This document shows positions 10,600 to 19,663 of a stretch of DNA of 64,000 bases, in pieces; the first letter of the stretch is position 1; every line of letters begins with the position of its first letter. Below the pieces are notes generated by a model that had not been told where the DNA came from, did not search any database, and saw nothing but the letters and a program-made list of their open reading frames with translations. The translations under genes and the position numbers were made by a program. Source of the stretch: Marinobacter sp. S0848L (lineage in GTDB: Bacteria; Pseudomonadota; Gammaproteobacteria; Pseudomonadales; Oleiphilaceae); NCBI RefSeq assembly GCF_023016065.1, contig NZ_JALKAQ010000003.1, positions 242,838 to 306,837 on the forward strand, given 5' to 3'.

Positions 10600-11214
10600 A
10601 TGAAAAGACTGATCGCAGGAGTGGTTCTCGGAGTTAGCTTGACAACCATGGCTCACGGGGCAGGAGATCCGGCAGCGGGTGAACAAAAAGCAGCAGTGTG
10701 TGCTGCCTGTCACGGCCAGGGTGGCGGTAAGCCGATGATGGCGAGCTACCCGAAGCTGACGGGGTTGGGTGAGAAGTATCTGTACACCCAGCTTGTGGAT
10801 ATCAAATCGGGTGACCGCTCGATCCCTGAGATGACCGGCTTGCTGACGGCTATGTCAGATCAAGATCTGAAAGATCTGGCTGCCTACTTCAATAAGCAGG
10901 AACTGGTGGTTAACCAGGCCAACGATGACGAAGAGCTCATCGCTCAAGGGCAAGCCATCTTCCGTGGCGGCAACATGGCTTCTGGCGTACCGGCCTGCGC
11001 AGGGTGTCACAACCCAAGTGGTAAAGGTAATGAGCCTGCGGGTTACCCGGCTTTGGGTGGTCAAAATGCCGAGTACATTGCCAAGCAGCTTAAGGCGTAC
11101 CGCGGTGGCACGCGTGCCACCACGTCAAACGCCGGCATCATGGCGGATGTAGCGTCCAAGTTGACCGACGCTGAAATCGAAGCGGTTGCCAACTACGTAT
11201 CTGGTTTGCACTGA
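10600..11214 (+). CDS. Cytochrome c4, di-haem
   Basis: A periplasmic electron carrier of 204 residues that passes electrons to terminal oxidases. Residues 1-20 form a cleavable signal peptide. Two haem-binding motifs are present: CAACH (34-38) and CAGCH (133-137), one in each of two homologous domains of about 90 residues, which is the cytochrome c4 architecture. Candidate methionine axial ligands lie in PEMTGLLTAM and in NAGIMADV. A terminator hairpin follows closely, so the gene looks monocistronic. dsbA is next, after 183 bases. Confidence 0.94.
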   Translation: MKRLIAGVVLGVSLTTMAHGAGDPAAGEQKAAVCAACHGQGGGKPMMASYPKLTGLGEKYLYTQLVDIKSGDRSIPEMTGLLTAMSDQDLKDLAAYFNKQELVVNQANDDEELIAQGQAIFRGGNMASGVPACAGCHNPSGKGNEPAGYPALGGQNAEYIAKQLKAYRGGTRATTSNAGIMADVASKLTDAEIEAVANYVSGLH

Positions 11215-11239
11215 TTTCATCAGCGCCGTCAGATCAGAA

Positions 11240-11259
11240 AACCCCGCTCCGGCGGGGTT
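11240..11259 (+). terminator. Intrinsic terminator after cytochrome c4
   Basis: AACCCCGC-TCCG-GCGGGGTT is a perfect 8-bp stem with a 4-base loop, followed by a TTTGTTTTT tract. Confidence 0.9.
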
Positions 11260-11397
11260 TTTGTTTTTAGGGTAGGGAAAGCCCTTAACCTTCTGTAATT
11301 ATTTGCGGCGACGCTCGGTGGAACTTTTTAGCGTTGCTAGGTCATAATCAAACGTCCTGAATAGAACCACTCAAAACCTTAATGCTCGGAGAGTTTC

Positions 11398-12033
11398 ATG
11401 ATCAGAACCCTTAGCCTGATAGTAACCATGGCTGCAGCGCTGGCTGTCAGTGGCGTCGCCAGTGCCGATACATGGAAAAACGGTGTGCATTATCGCACTT
11501 TGAGTACACCGGTCAGCACCGCGGCCGACAGCGGCGTCGAGGTGGCTGAAGTGTTCTGGTATGGCTGTCCGCACTGTTACAACTTCAAGCCATTGTCAGA
11601 AGCGTGGGCAGAAAAAGCACCAGATTACGTGAACTATGTTCGCCTGCCGGCTGTGCTTGGCGAGAGCTGGGCGCCACACGCTTTCGCGTTCTATGCGCTG
11701 GAATCCATGGGTGAGCTGGATAAAGTGCACGATGCGTTGTTCGAAGCCTTGGCCGTTGAGCGTCGTCCACTGAACTCGGCGGAAGCGCTCGCTGATTTTG
11801 TCGCGGACCACGGCGTTGATGCTGAAGCCTTTGTGGAAGCCTACAACAGCTTCGCGGTTCGCTCTCGGGTACGTCAGGCCCAAACCAAAATTATGGGTGC
11901 GCAAGTTACCGGGACTCCGACTATGCTGGTTAACGGGAAGTACGTGGTAACAGCAACCATGGCCCGAGGTCACGAAAACGTACTGAAGGTTGTTGATTAT
12001 CTGGTCAGTAAAGAGCAGGGAGTTTCTAAGTAA
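11398..12033 (+). CDS. dsbA: Thiol:disulfide interchange protein DsbA
   Basis: A periplasmic oxidase that introduces disulfide bonds into exported proteins. The 211 residues carry a signal peptide ending near ASA (about 21-23). The active site CPHC lies at 57-60 in the EVFWYGCPHCYNF context, and the cis-proline loop is VTGTPTMLVNG in the second thioredoxin half. A GGAG ribosome-binding site precedes the ATG. Its dispersed partner DsbB is not in this window. Only 13 bases downstream a short open frame begins that leads into the next gene. Confidence 0.96.
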   Translation: MIRTLSLIVTMAAALAVSGVASADTWKNGVHYRTLSTPVSTAADSGVEVAEVFWYGCPHCYNFKPLSEAWAEKAPDYVNYVRLPAVLGESWAPHAFAFYALESMGELDKVHDALFEALAVERRPLNSAEALADFVADHGVDAEAFVEAYNSFAVRSRVRQAQTKIMGAQVTGTPTMLVNGKYVVTATMARGHENVLKVVDYLVSKEQGVSK

Positions 12034-12046
12034 AAGGAGAAGGCTG

Positions 12047-12097
12047 ATGGGCGTGGCTAGCAGGGTTTGGACCAAGACTCCGGGTGATTATGTATAA
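12047..12097 (+). CDS. Possible 16-residue leader peptide upstream of the EEP-family gene
   Basis: A short frame, ATG to TAA, encodes 16 residues (MGVASRVWTKTPGDYV). It has a strong AAGGAG sequence seven bases before its ATG, better than anything in front of the downstream gene, and its last codons overlap that gene's start. Translational coupling through this small frame is therefore possible. It may equally be chance, since no homology can be judged at this length. Confidence 0.35.
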   Translation: MGVASRVWTKTPGDYV

Positions 12098-12953
12098 GCG
12101 GATTCGTAGCCAGATCAACGGGATTTTGAAATCACAGGAAGCCGCCCCGCGTGGTGCGTGTTCGGGGAGCGAGCACGTGCCAGAGTTCGAGCCCCATCGG
12201 CATATCCGCCTGCTGACCTTTAATATACAGGTTGGTATCAACACCTCTTCGTATCGCCACTATGTGACCCGTAGCTGGCAGCATTTCCTGCCTAATCGCC
12301 GCCGTTTTGAAAACCTGGATCGTATCGCAACGCTGTTGAAACAGTACGATGTTGTTGCCTTGCAGGAATGCGACGGCGGCAGTTTGCGCAGTGGTTATGT
12401 CAATCAGGTCCAATATCTGGCCGAAGCCGCAGGTATTCCTTATTGGTACCAGCAGTTAAACCGGAATCTGGGTCAGCTTGCTCAGCACAGTAACGGTTTT
12501 TTGAGTCGCTACCGGCCTCTGGACGTGACGGAGCACAAACTACCGGGGTTGATTCCGGGTCGAGGTGCCATCGTCGCGCGTTACGGTCTGGAAGAGGACC
12601 CGCTGGTGCTGGTGCAGATGCATTTGTCGTTGAGTAAGTCAGCGCAGCAGCGTCAGCTAGGCTTCGTTCGTGATCTGATCAGTAAATATCAGCATGTGGT
12701 GTTGATGGGTGACATGAACGCCCACGCCGAACAGTTGCTGACCCAAACCCCGCTCCGTGAAACCGATCTGGTGCCACTGCCTGCCACTGCTCACAGCTTT
12801 CCAAGCTGGCGTCCGGAAAAAGCGCTCGACCACATCCTGGTGAGCCCATCCTTGGAAATTCGCCAATCTGGTGTCGTGAGCTATCCCGTCTCCGATCATC
12901 TGCCTATCGCCCTCGATATTGCCTTGCCCAAGGGTTACCTGGAAACCTTTTAA
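12090..12953 (+). CDS. Endonuclease/exonuclease/phosphatase family protein
   Basis: About 287 residues with the fold of exonuclease III, DNase I and phosphodiesterases. Visible blocks are LLTFNIQVG (first strand with the metal-site Asn), VVALQECDGG (metal-binding Glu), VLMGDMNAH (catalytic Asp/Asn), and LDHILVS with VSDHLPIALDI (catalytic Asp-His pair). All core catalytic residues are present, so it is probably an active hydrolase. The substrate (nucleic acid, lipid headgroup or other) cannot be told. A GTG at 12084 in the same frame is an alternative start. It lies 56 bases after dsbA and may be co-transcribed. No signal peptide is apparent. Confidence 0.85.
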   Translation: MYKRIRSQINGILKSQEAAPRGACSGSEHVPEFEPHRHIRLLTFNIQVGINTSSYRHYVTRSWQHFLPNRRRFENLDRIATLLKQYDVVALQECDGGSLRSGYVNQVQYLAEAAGIPYWYQQLNRNLGQLAQHSNGFLSRYRPLDVTEHKLPGLIPGRGAIVARYGLEEDPLVLVQMHLSLSKSAQQRQLGFVRDLISKYQHVVLMGDMNAHAEQLLTQTPLRETDLVPLPATAHSFPSWRPEKALDHILVSPSLEIRQSGVVSYPVSDHLPIALDIALPKGYLETF

Positions 12954-13194
12954 TCAGCCTTGGCTGTGTCTTCTCAGGCTACCGATTTTGGTAAAAATCT
13001 TGTAACTTCGAGCTGAGGTCTTATGCTTAGAAGTCTATGGGTTGTATTCAGTCCGGGTGCTTGAAAAGCATTTCTGGCGGCGGCCATACAAGCTCAGGTT
13101 GCTTAGGTAGTCTAAGTTATCTTGTTGTTCGTATTGACTATTGTTGTCCCTAATCTAAGCGGCCCGATACATTATAAAAAACCGGGAGTGAGTC

Positions 13195-14163
13195 ATGAGA
13201 AAGCTTACCTATTCAGTAATACTTTGTGCCCTAACGATACCGTCCGTGGCGAGCGCCGACTGTGGCGAGGTTTCAATCACGGAGATGAACTGGGCGTCTA
13301 ACACAGTGGTGACCAGCGTTGCCAAATTCATCATGGAGCAGGGCTATGGGTGCGATGTGACGGTTGTGCCCTCAGACACCGTGCCCGCCGTGACTTCGGT
13401 TGCCGAAAATGGCGAGCCGGATATCGTGACTGAGCTCTGGAAAAACTCGGCCGGTGAGGCCTACGAGCGTTTGGAAGCCGCGGGGAAAATCAAGCCACTG
13501 ACCAAAGTGCTGCGGCCCGGTGGCATTGAAGGCTGGTGGATTCCGACTTATCTGGCGGAAAAGCATCCCGAGCTGACTACGATCGAAGGAATCATGGCAA
13601 ACCCGGAATTGGTGGGCGGCCGGTTCAACAACTGTCCTGACGGCTGGGGCTGCCGTGTGGCTAACGACAATCTGGTGCGTGCGCTCGATCTGGAAGCGTC
13701 AGGCATCGATGTATTTAACCACGGTTCGGGTGAAACTCTGGCCTCATCGATGGCATCCGCTGTACAGAAACAAGAGCCCTGGTTTGGTTATTACTGGGGG
13801 CCAACGGTTCCTCTCGGTAAGTTCGACATGACCCGGGTCAAACTGGGCGAATACAAAGCAAAAGTGCATGCGAAGAACCAATCGCCGGATGCCGACAACC
13901 CCAAGGTATCCGAGTTTCCGGCAGCGACGGTGCTGACGACCGTAACGCCGGACTTCGAAGATCGTGAGCCGGAAGTCGCAGAGATGCTGGCTCAGCTAAG
14001 CTTTGAAACCGAAACTATGAGTTCGTTGCTTGCCTGGATGGACGCCAACAACGCCACCGCTGAGGAAGCTGCGGTTTACTACCTGAGCAATTATGGTGAC
14101 GAGTGGTCGTCGTGGCTGAACGACGATGCCCGGAAGCGTCTGAGCCGCCTGCTAGGCAACTGA
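13195..14163 (+). CDS. proX: Glycine betaine/proline ABC transporter, substrate-binding protein
   Basis: A periplasmic solute-binding protein of 322 residues (OpuAC family) for compatible solutes such as glycine betaine. Residues 1-22 are a signal peptide ending in ASA. GWWIPTYLAEKHP and QEPWFGYYWGPT supply the aromatic residues that in this family form the cage around the quaternary ammonium group. A GGGAGTG ribosome-binding site precedes the ATG. The 241-base upstream region is the likely osmoregulated promoter, but no clear -35/-10 pair was found in it. Permease and ATPase genes follow in the same direction. Confidence 0.92.
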   Translation: MRKLTYSVILCALTIPSVASADCGEVSITEMNWASNTVVTSVAKFIMEQGYGCDVTVVPSDTVPAVTSVAENGEPDIVTELWKNSAGEAYERLEAAGKIKPLTKVLRPGGIEGWWIPTYLAEKHPELTTIEGIMANPELVGGRFNNCPDGWGCRVANDNLVRALDLEASGIDVFNHGSGETLASSMASAVQKQEPWFGYYWGPTVPLGKFDMTRVKLGEYKAKVHAKNQSPDADNPKVSEFPAATVLTTVTPDFEDREPEVAEMLAQLSFETETMSSLLAWMDANNATAEEAAVYYLSNYGDEWSSWLNDDARKRLSRLLGN

Positions 14164-14178
14164 TACGCCAATCTTAAG

Positions 14179-14207
14179 CCCGGCTCACCGCCGTCAAGTG
14201 GGCCGGG
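14179..14207 (+). promoter_or_regulatory. Hairpin between proX and proW
   Basis: CCCGGCTCAC pairs with GTGGGCCGGG (one G-T wobble) across a 9-base loop, with no T-tract after it. Such stems between a binding-protein gene and its permease often protect the upstream message from 3' decay, so that more binding protein than permease is made. Confidence 0.5.
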
Positions 14208-14260
14208 AATGTTCTGACGTTCCCATTCTGATCGACGGTTTTACACAATAGGCTTACCTG

Positions 14261-15295
14261 ATGGCAACATACGACTGGTTATTCTCAACCTTGGGTCTGA
14301 AGGAGTGGTGTGGCCAAAATAAAGACTCTGGCCCCTTATCCATGGCGGATTTGTTGGCCAAGAGCAAAGGGCAGGATGCCGAACCCCAATCGCTTTGGGA
14401 TTTACCGTTTCCCTCTATGGATGCGCTGAACGAATCGTGCGACGCGTTTCCGCAATCCCGGGATCTTACCAAGGGGCTTGAACAGGGCTTTTTGGAAGTT
14501 AAAGACAGCCTGAGTCTGGTTCTGGACCCGCTTACCCAGCCTTTGAGCTGGTTTCTGGACGGTTCGCTCTACGTCATGCTCAACACGCCTTGGTGGATTG
14601 TGATCCCGGTAATGCTCGCGGTGGTGTTTTTGGTCAGCAAGTCCTGGAAGCTGGTGGCGTTTGTGGCCTTTTCCATCGGCTTGTTAGCGTTTATTGATTA
14701 CTACGAATACGCGATGCAGACGCTGGCGATTATTTTTGTCTGTGCCTTTCTGTGTGTGTTGCTCGGAGTTCCGATTGGCATCGCCATGGCGAGGAACGAT
14801 TGGTTGCAGCGTAGCACCATTCCGGTTTTGGATATGCTGCAGACTTTGCCTCCGTTCGTGTATCTGATCCCGCTGATTTTCCTGTTCAGTGTCACCGAGT
14901 CCAAGTTGTACGGCATCGCCATTATTCTCTACGCCATCGTACCGGTGGTGCGTTTGACGGATCTGGGTATTCGTCTGGTAGATAAAGAGGTAATTGAAGC
15001 GGCCGATGCATTTGGCATGACGCCCCGGCAAAAACTGTTCAAGGTGCAGATTCCCCTGGCGTTGCCCAACATTATGGCCGGTGTGAACCAGACCATTATG
15101 ATGAGTCTGGCGATGGTGGTCATTGCGTCTCTGGTGTCGGCGCCGGGCCTCGGGGTATTGGTACTGCGTGGTATTCGAAATCTGGAATTAGGAGTTGGCC
15201 TGGTATCTGGTCTGGGCATTGTGTTGCTGGCCGTTATTCTTGATCGTGTCACCAAGGCCTCTCTGGCCCGGGTTAATTCCGCACAGAAACAGTGA
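14261..15295 (+). CDS. proW: Glycine betaine/proline ABC transporter, permease
   Basis: An inner-membrane permease of 344 residues. A long hydrophilic N-terminal part (about 100 residues) precedes several membrane segments, as in E. coli ProW. VCAFLCVLLGVPIGIAMAR and the EAADAFGMTPRQKLFKVQIP loop (the EAA motif that contacts the ATPase) identify the ABC permease fold. proV starts nine bases after its stop codon, so the two are translated together. It works with the ProX binding protein and the ProV ATPase. Confidence 0.93.
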   Translation: MATYDWLFSTLGLKEWCGQNKDSGPLSMADLLAKSKGQDAEPQSLWDLPFPSMDALNESCDAFPQSRDLTKGLEQGFLEVKDSLSLVLDPLTQPLSWFLDGSLYVMLNTPWWIVIPVMLAVVFLVSKSWKLVAFVAFSIGLLAFIDYYEYAMQTLAIIFVCAFLCVLLGVPIGIAMARNDWLQRSTIPVLDMLQTLPPFVYLIPLIFLFSVTESKLYGIAIILYAIVPVVRLTDLGIRLVDKEVIEAADAFGMTPRQKLFKVQIPLALPNIMAGVNQTIMMSLAMVVIASLVSAPGLGVLVLRGIRNLELGVGLVSGLGIVLLAVILDRVTKASLARVNSAQKQ

Positions 15296-15304
15296 GGCAG
15301 TATC

Positions 15305-16351
15305 GTGGCAAAGAACGTCAAAATCGCGATTCGCAATTTGTATAAAATCTTCGGGCCGGAACCGGACGCTGCGCTTGAGCATGTGAAGCAAGGGGCATCA
15401 AAGGCCGGACTGCAAGACGAACATGGGCACGTGCTCGGCCTGAAAGACATCAATGTCGATGTGCACGAAGGCGAAGTGACCGTCATCATGGGGCTGTCCG
15501 GTTCCGGGAAATCGACCTTGATTCGCCACCTCAATCGCCTGATCGAGCCCACCACCGGTGAAATCCTGTTCGATGGTGAAGACGTTTTGGCGTTGGGCGA
15601 AGACGGCTTGCGGGCGCTTCGCCGCCAGAAAATGTCCATGGTGTTTCAGAAGTTCGCGTTGTTGCCCCACAAAACCGTGTTGGAAAATGCCGGTATGTCC
15701 TGGGAGATTTCCGGACAGGGCCGTGAGGCCTATGAAGAAGAGGCACGCAAGTGGTTGGCTCGCGTCGGCCTGGAAGGCAGTGAGGAGCAATATCCTCATC
15801 AGTTGTCTGGCGGGATGCAGCAGCGGGTTGGAATTGCCCGAGCCCTGGTGTCCAATTCGCCAGTGATGCTGATGGACGAAGCCTTCTCGGCGTTAGACCC
15901 TCTGATCCGATCAGACATGCAGGATCTGTTGCTGGAATTGCAGGGGGAGCTGCATAAAACCATTGTCTTCATCACCCACGACCTGGATGAAGCATTAAAG
16001 CTGGCAGACCATCTGGTCATTCTCAAAGACGGCGAAGTGGTGCAACAGGGCGACCCTCAAAGCATATTGCTGCAGCCCAACGATCCGTACATCGTCGACT
16101 TCATCAGTGACATCAATCGCGCCCGGGTGCTGCGGGTGCGCTCGGTCATGGAGCCGGTAAAGGATGGCGAGTCGTTTGCGGGCGATGTACTGGAAACCGA
16201 TAACCTGGAAACGGTGCTCGCGAAATCGGGCGGCGATGTAAGTCAGGTATTCCGGGTTGTGCGTAACGGCCAGCCTGTTGGTCGTCTTGCGATGACGGAG
16301 CTGACCAAGGCCTTGGTGCCGACAGCAGGAAGTGAGGCCCGAGTGTCATAG
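15305..16351 (+). CDS. proV: Glycine betaine/proline ABC transporter, ATP-binding protein
   Basis: The ATPase of the importer, 348 residues from a GTG start. GLSGSGKST (63-71) is Walker A, LSGGMQQRVGIARAL the ABC signature, MLMDEAFSALDPL Walker B and ITHDLDEALKLADH the H-loop region. The C-terminal roughly 80 residues correspond to the shortened CBS-type regulatory region of ProV proteins, which in relatives senses ionic strength. A two-way terminator follows immediately. Confidence 0.95.
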   Translation: MAKNVKIAIRNLYKIFGPEPDAALEHVKQGASKAGLQDEHGHVLGLKDINVDVHEGEVTVIMGLSGSGKSTLIRHLNRLIEPTTGEILFDGEDVLALGEDGLRALRRQKMSMVFQKFALLPHKTVLENAGMSWEISGQGREAYEEEARKWLARVGLEGSEEQYPHQLSGGMQQRVGIARALVSNSPVMLMDEAFSALDPLIRSDMQDLLLELQGELHKTIVFITHDLDEALKLADHLVILKDGEVVQQGDPQSILLQPNDPYIVDFISDINRARVLRVRSVMEPVKDGESFAGDVLETDNLETVLAKSGGDVSQVFRVVRNGQPVGRLAMTELTKALVPTAGSEARVS

Positions 16352-16378
16352 GTGCGTCAGGTAGTTCAGGCAATAAAA

Positions 16379-16405
16379 AACCCGGCTCGAGAGCCGGGTT
16401 TTTCG
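16379..16405. terminator. Bidirectional terminator between proV and rpmG
   Basis: AACCCGGCT-CGAG-AGCCGGGTT is a perfect 9-bp stem. It is flanked by an A-tract on the left and a T-tract on the right, so it can end both the proXWV transcript and the convergent ribosomal-protein transcript. Confidence 0.92.
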
Positions 16406-16420
16406 TGGAGGCAGGACCAA

Positions 16421-16576
16421 TTACTTGATCTTGGCTTCCTTGTACGCAACGTGCTTACGGACAACCGGATCGTACTTTTTGATCTCGATTTTTTCCGGAG
16501 TGTTACGCTTGTTCTTCATGGTCGTGTAGAAGTGACCGGTGTTTGCTGACGAAACCAGCTTAATTTTTTCGCGCAT
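16421..16576 (-). CDS. rpmG: 50S ribosomal protein L33
   Basis: A 51-residue large-subunit ribosomal protein. The sequence begins [10 protein letters not shown], continues [11 protein letters not shown] and ends VAYKEAKIK, very close to E. coli L33 from its fifth residue on. It lacks the zinc-binding cysteines found in some paralogues, so it is the zinc-independent type. An AAGGAG ribosome-binding site precedes the ATG. It lies 11 bases after rpmB in the standard rpmB-rpmG pair. Confidence 0.97.
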   Translation of the reverse strand: MREKIKLVSSANTGHFYTTMKNKRNTPEKIEIKKYDPVVRKHVAYKEAKIK

Positions 16577-16587
16577 GATGCAGCTCC

Positions 16588-16824
16588 TTAGAATTTCTCG
16601 CCGCGGGCACGAAGATCGGCCAGTACAGCGTCAATACCTTTTTTATCGATGATGCGCATGCCCTTAGTGGATACGCGCAGCTTCACAAAACGCTTCTCGG
16701 ACTCAACCCAGAAACGGTGGTTCTGCAGATTCGGCAGAAAACGACGACGAGTGTGATTCATCGCGTGGGATACGTTGTTACCGGTAACCGGACGCTTACC
16801 GGTAACCTGACAAACTCTGGACAT
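16588..16824 (-). CDS. rpmB: 50S ribosomal protein L28
   Basis: A 78-residue large-subunit protein with the characteristic start [31 protein letters not shown] and the C-terminal [13 protein letters not shown] ribosome-binding site precedes the ATG at 16824; the longer upstream frame is not used. It is the first gene of the rpmB-rpmG operon, whose promoter must lie in the 218-base gap to radC. Confidence 0.97.
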   Translation of the reverse strand: MSRVCQVTGKRPVTGNNVSHAMNHTRRRFLPNLQNHRFWVESEKRFVKLRVSTKGMRIIDKKGIDAVLADLRARGEKF

Positions 16825-17042
16825 ACATGCCTCCGACCTGAGCACTGGTCTATCAATGCGAATTCGTTATTTAACGCGTCTCTGGTTGCTCCGGAGCTAA
16901 CTTTGCTACCGGTTCGCGCCTGTAAACTGGGCGCAACACGCCAGATACCGCCAGAAAGGGACGCTTTTATACCAGAACCGGGGGCCCAACGCAAAAAATT
17001 GTTGGGATTTTGGCCAGTTTTTCGGTGACGACTTCATGGCGG

Positions 17043-17717
17043 TTACATCAACCCTCTTTCAGCGAGGGATATTACCTCACCGTGACCGATAACCATATGG
17101 TCAAGAACCCTGATATCGACCAACCCCAGAGCTTCTTTCAGACGGCGGGTCAGAGAGATGTCTGCCTGACTCGGTTCCGCCACTCCGGACGGGTGATTAT
17201 GCGCGAAAATCACCGCCGCTGCATTATCTTCCAGAGCCTGACGAACAACCTCCCGCGGGTATACGGCGGCACCATCGATGGTGCCGCGAAACAGTTCCCG
17301 ATACTGAATAACGCGATGGCGGTTATCGAGAAACAAGCCGGCAAAAACTTCGTGCGGGTAAGTCGCCAGCCGGCTGGTCAGAAAACGCCGGGTATCGGCG
17401 GGCGAACGCAGGGGGTCGCCTTGCCGCAGAGGTTCATCCATCACCCGTCTTGCCATCTCCATGGCGGCCTGCACCTGCGCGTACTTTGCGGTGCCCAAAC
17501 CTTTTACTTGGCAAAACTGGCGGCGGGAGGCAGTCATCAGCCCGCGCAGGCTCGAGAATTCCTCGATCAGGTGGCGTGCCATGGCCATGACCGGCATGCC
17601 GGCGGTACCAGTGCGCAGAAAGATGGCCAGAAGCTCGGCATCCGATAAAGACTCGGCACCGTGGGCCAGCAGTCGTTCACGTGGCCGCTCGTCGGTGGGC
17701 CAGTGGGGTTCGTTCAT
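17043..17717 (-). CDS. radC: RadC/YicR family JAB-domain protein
   Basis: A 224-residue protein with an N-terminal helix-hairpin-helix-like region ([25 protein letters not shown]) and a C-terminal metal-binding JAB/MPN domain. It ends in the family motif [16 protein letters not shown], where the histidines and the aspartate bind zinc. Despite the name, the role in DNA repair is not established. The ATG at 17717 has an AAGGACG ribosome-binding site and begins the conserved MNEPHW region. It is divergent from coaBC with about 175 bases between, the usual gammaproteobacterial arrangement. Confidence 0.93.
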   Translation of the reverse strand: MNEPHWPTDERPRERLLAHGAESLSDAELLAIFLRTGTAGMPVMAMARHLIEEFSSLRGLMTASRRQFCQVKGLGTAKYAQVQAAMEMARRVMDEPLRQGDPLRSPADTRRFLTSRLATYPHEVFAGLFLDNRHRVIQYRELFRGTIDGAAVYPREVVRQALEDNAAAVIFAHNHPSGVAEPSQADISLTRRLKEALGLVDIRVLDHMVIGHGEVISLAERGLM

Positions 17718-17892
17718 AGTGCGTCCTTGCAAGCGTCATTAACCCGTGCGTCCTGCACGTGGTTCTCAAAGTTACAAAGGGTACTCGAAAAGGTAACATT
17801 TGGTAAACGGAACTATCGTGCGTGCTGGCTGCGCTGTCAGGGCTTGCATGCTATCTTACAAGTCTTTCATTTTACGGGATTACGGAGCCCTC

Positions 17893-19104
17893 ATGGTCGC
17901 CAGACGAATACTGCTGGGAATCACCGGTGGCATCGCCGCCTACAAGAGCGCCGAACTGGTTCGGCAGCTGAAAAAAGCCGGGCTGGCTGTTCGTGTGATC
18001 ATGACGCAGGGCGCCGAAGCTTTTGTCACCCCGATGACATTTCAGGCCTTGAGTGGCGAGCCGGTGCGTACCTCCTTGTTAGACCCGGAGGCCGAGGCCG
18101 GTATGGGTCACATCGAACTGGCAAAATGGGCCGATCAGGTGGTAATCGCGCCAGCCTCTGCTGATTTTCTGGCGCGATTGGCGCAGGGCATGGCCGATGA
18201 CCTGCTCACCACCGTGTGTTGCGCCACCGAAGCGCCAATTGCGGTGGCTCCTGCGATGAATCAGGCCATGTGGAAAAATCACCGTACCCAGCGCAACCTC
18301 CGTTTATTGTCAGAAGACCCGCAAATAGCGATTTGGGGCCCGGATCAGGGCGAACAAGCGTGCGGCGACACCGGCCCTGGACGAATGCTGGAACCTTCTG
18401 CGCTCGCCACGCTGATTCTCACCGAACAGGTGCCACAGCCAGCCGGACCGCTCGCCGGTAAGCGCTTCGTGATTACCGCCGGCCCCACGCGGGAGCCAAT
18501 CGATCCGGTACGTTACATCTCCAATCACAGCTCCGGCAAAATGGGATACGCCATTGCCCGGGCGGCCGTGGCTGCGGGTGCGCAGGTTACCTTGGTCAGT
18601 GGTCCGGTTACCTTGTCGGCCCCCGAGGGCGTGGAAGTGCGCCCTGTGGTTACTGCCGAAGAAATGCTGCAGGCGTCGCAACAGGCGGTCAGTGAGGGTT
18701 GCGATGTGTTTATTGCCACCGCTGCGGTGGCGGATTATCGGCCTGAAACCTGCGCTGGCGACAAAATCAAGAAAACCAACGATGAGATGAGTCTTTCCCT
18801 GGTGCGTAACCCCGACACTCTGGCCACCATCGCCGCCAGACCCGATGCGCCATTTACCGTGGGGTTTGCCGCCGAAACCACCGATGTCGCCCGTTATGCG
18901 ATGGACAAAATGCAGCGCAAGAAGCTGCAGATGATTGTTGCTAATGATGTATCGGCCCCCGGGTTGGGCTTTAACAGCGATCAGAACGCGATCACTGTTT
19001 TCTGGCCAGACGGCCAGGAATCCATCGGGCCCGACAGTAAACAGAGCATTGCCACTCGACTGGTGGCGTTAATTGAAGAACACAGCAAAAAGGCCGAAAA
19101 GTAA
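17893..19104 (+). CDS. coaBC: Bifunctional phosphopantothenoylcysteine decarboxylase/phosphopantothenate-cysteine ligase
   Basis: Two successive steps of coenzyme A synthesis in one polypeptide of 403 residues. The N-terminal CoaC flavoprotein half carries [11 protein letters not shown], the [13 protein letters not shown] region and PAMNQAMW. The C-terminal CoaB ligase half starts near residue 190 ([15 protein letters not shown]) and has the [14 protein letters not shown] segment for nucleotide and phosphopantothenate binding. A CGGAG ribosome-binding site precedes the ATG at 17893; an upstream in-frame GTG at 17800 is rejected because it adds an unrelated extension. Its stop overlaps the dut start (TAATG). 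Confidence 0.97.
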   Translation: MVARRILLGITGGIAAYKSAELVRQLKKAGLAVRVIMTQGAEAFVTPMTFQALSGEPVRTSLLDPEAEAGMGHIELAKWADQVVIAPASADFLARLAQGMADDLLTTVCCATEAPIAVAPAMNQAMWKNHRTQRNLRLLSEDPQIAIWGPDQGEQACGDTGPGRMLEPSALATLILTEQVPQPAGPLAGKRFVITAGPTREPIDPVRYISNHSSGKMGYAIARAAVAAGAQVTLVSGPVTLSAPEGVEVRPVVTAEEMLQASQQAVSEGCDVFIATAAVADYRPETCAGDKIKKTNDEMSLSLVRNPDTLATIAARPDAPFTVGFAAETTDVARYAMDKMQRKKLQMIVANDVSAPGLGFNSDQNAITVFWPDGQESIGPDSKQSIATRLVALIEEHSKKAEK

Positions 19105-19565
19105 TGACTCGAAAAAAACTGCAGGTAAGAATTCTGGATGATCGTATCGGTTCAGAGATTCCGTTTCCTGAATATGCAACTGAAGGGTCTGCCGGTCTGG
19201 ATTTGCGCGCTTGCCTGAAAGAACCCCTTACCGTGGCTCCCGGTGAAACCCACCTGATTCCAACGGGTTTGTCGGTCCATATAGCCGACCCTGCGCTCGC
19301 GGCTATGATTCTGCCACGCAGCGGTTTGGGCCATAAACACGGCATTGTGTTGGGCAATCTGGTTGGCCTGATCGACTCGGATTACCAGGGTGAGTTGATG
19401 GTGTCGTGCTGGAATCGTGGTCAGACGTCGTTCACCATCGAGATTGGCGAGCGTCTTGCGCAGATGGTGTTGGTGCCGGTGGTTCAGGCGGATTTTGAAG
19501 TGGTGTCGGAATTCGACACCAGCGACCGCGGAGAAGGCGGTTTTGGCTCGACAGGAAGCCGCTGA
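19104..19565 (+). CDS. dut: Deoxyuridine 5'-triphosphate nucleotidohydrolase
   Basis: Hydrolyses dUTP to dUMP and diphosphate, which keeps uracil out of DNA and feeds thymidylate synthesis. The 153 residues form the trimeric all-beta dUTPase. Motifs in order: GSAGLDLRA (1), [12 protein letters not shown] (2), [11 protein letters not shown] (3), RLAQMVL (4) and the C-terminal arm [10 protein letters not shown] (5). All five are intact. It shares one base with the end of coaBC, so translation is coupled. Confidence 0.97.
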   Translation: MTRKKLQVRILDDRIGSEIPFPEYATEGSAGLDLRACLKEPLTVAPGETHLIPTGLSVHIADPALAAMILPRSGLGHKHGIVLGNLVGLIDSDYQGELMVSCWNRGQTSFTIEIGERLAQMVLVPVVQADFEVVSEFDTSDRGEGGFGSTGSR

Positions 19566-19663
19566 TTCGGTAACCGCCTGATGGGCGACATGCAGCAAGT
19601 CTGACGACTATACTGCGAAGGTAAGTGTTTGTCCGGAACAAGAAAATAACGATGGGATGCGCT

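Noticed and set aside
16825..17042. Small gene between rpmB and radC
   Set aside because: Open frames here are short, lack ribosome-binding sites and have unlikely composition; the region more likely holds the rpmB promoter.
17043..17717. RadC gene as a marker of a genomic island
   Set aside because: radC next to coaBC and rpmB-rpmG is the normal core-genome order in gammaproteobacteria.
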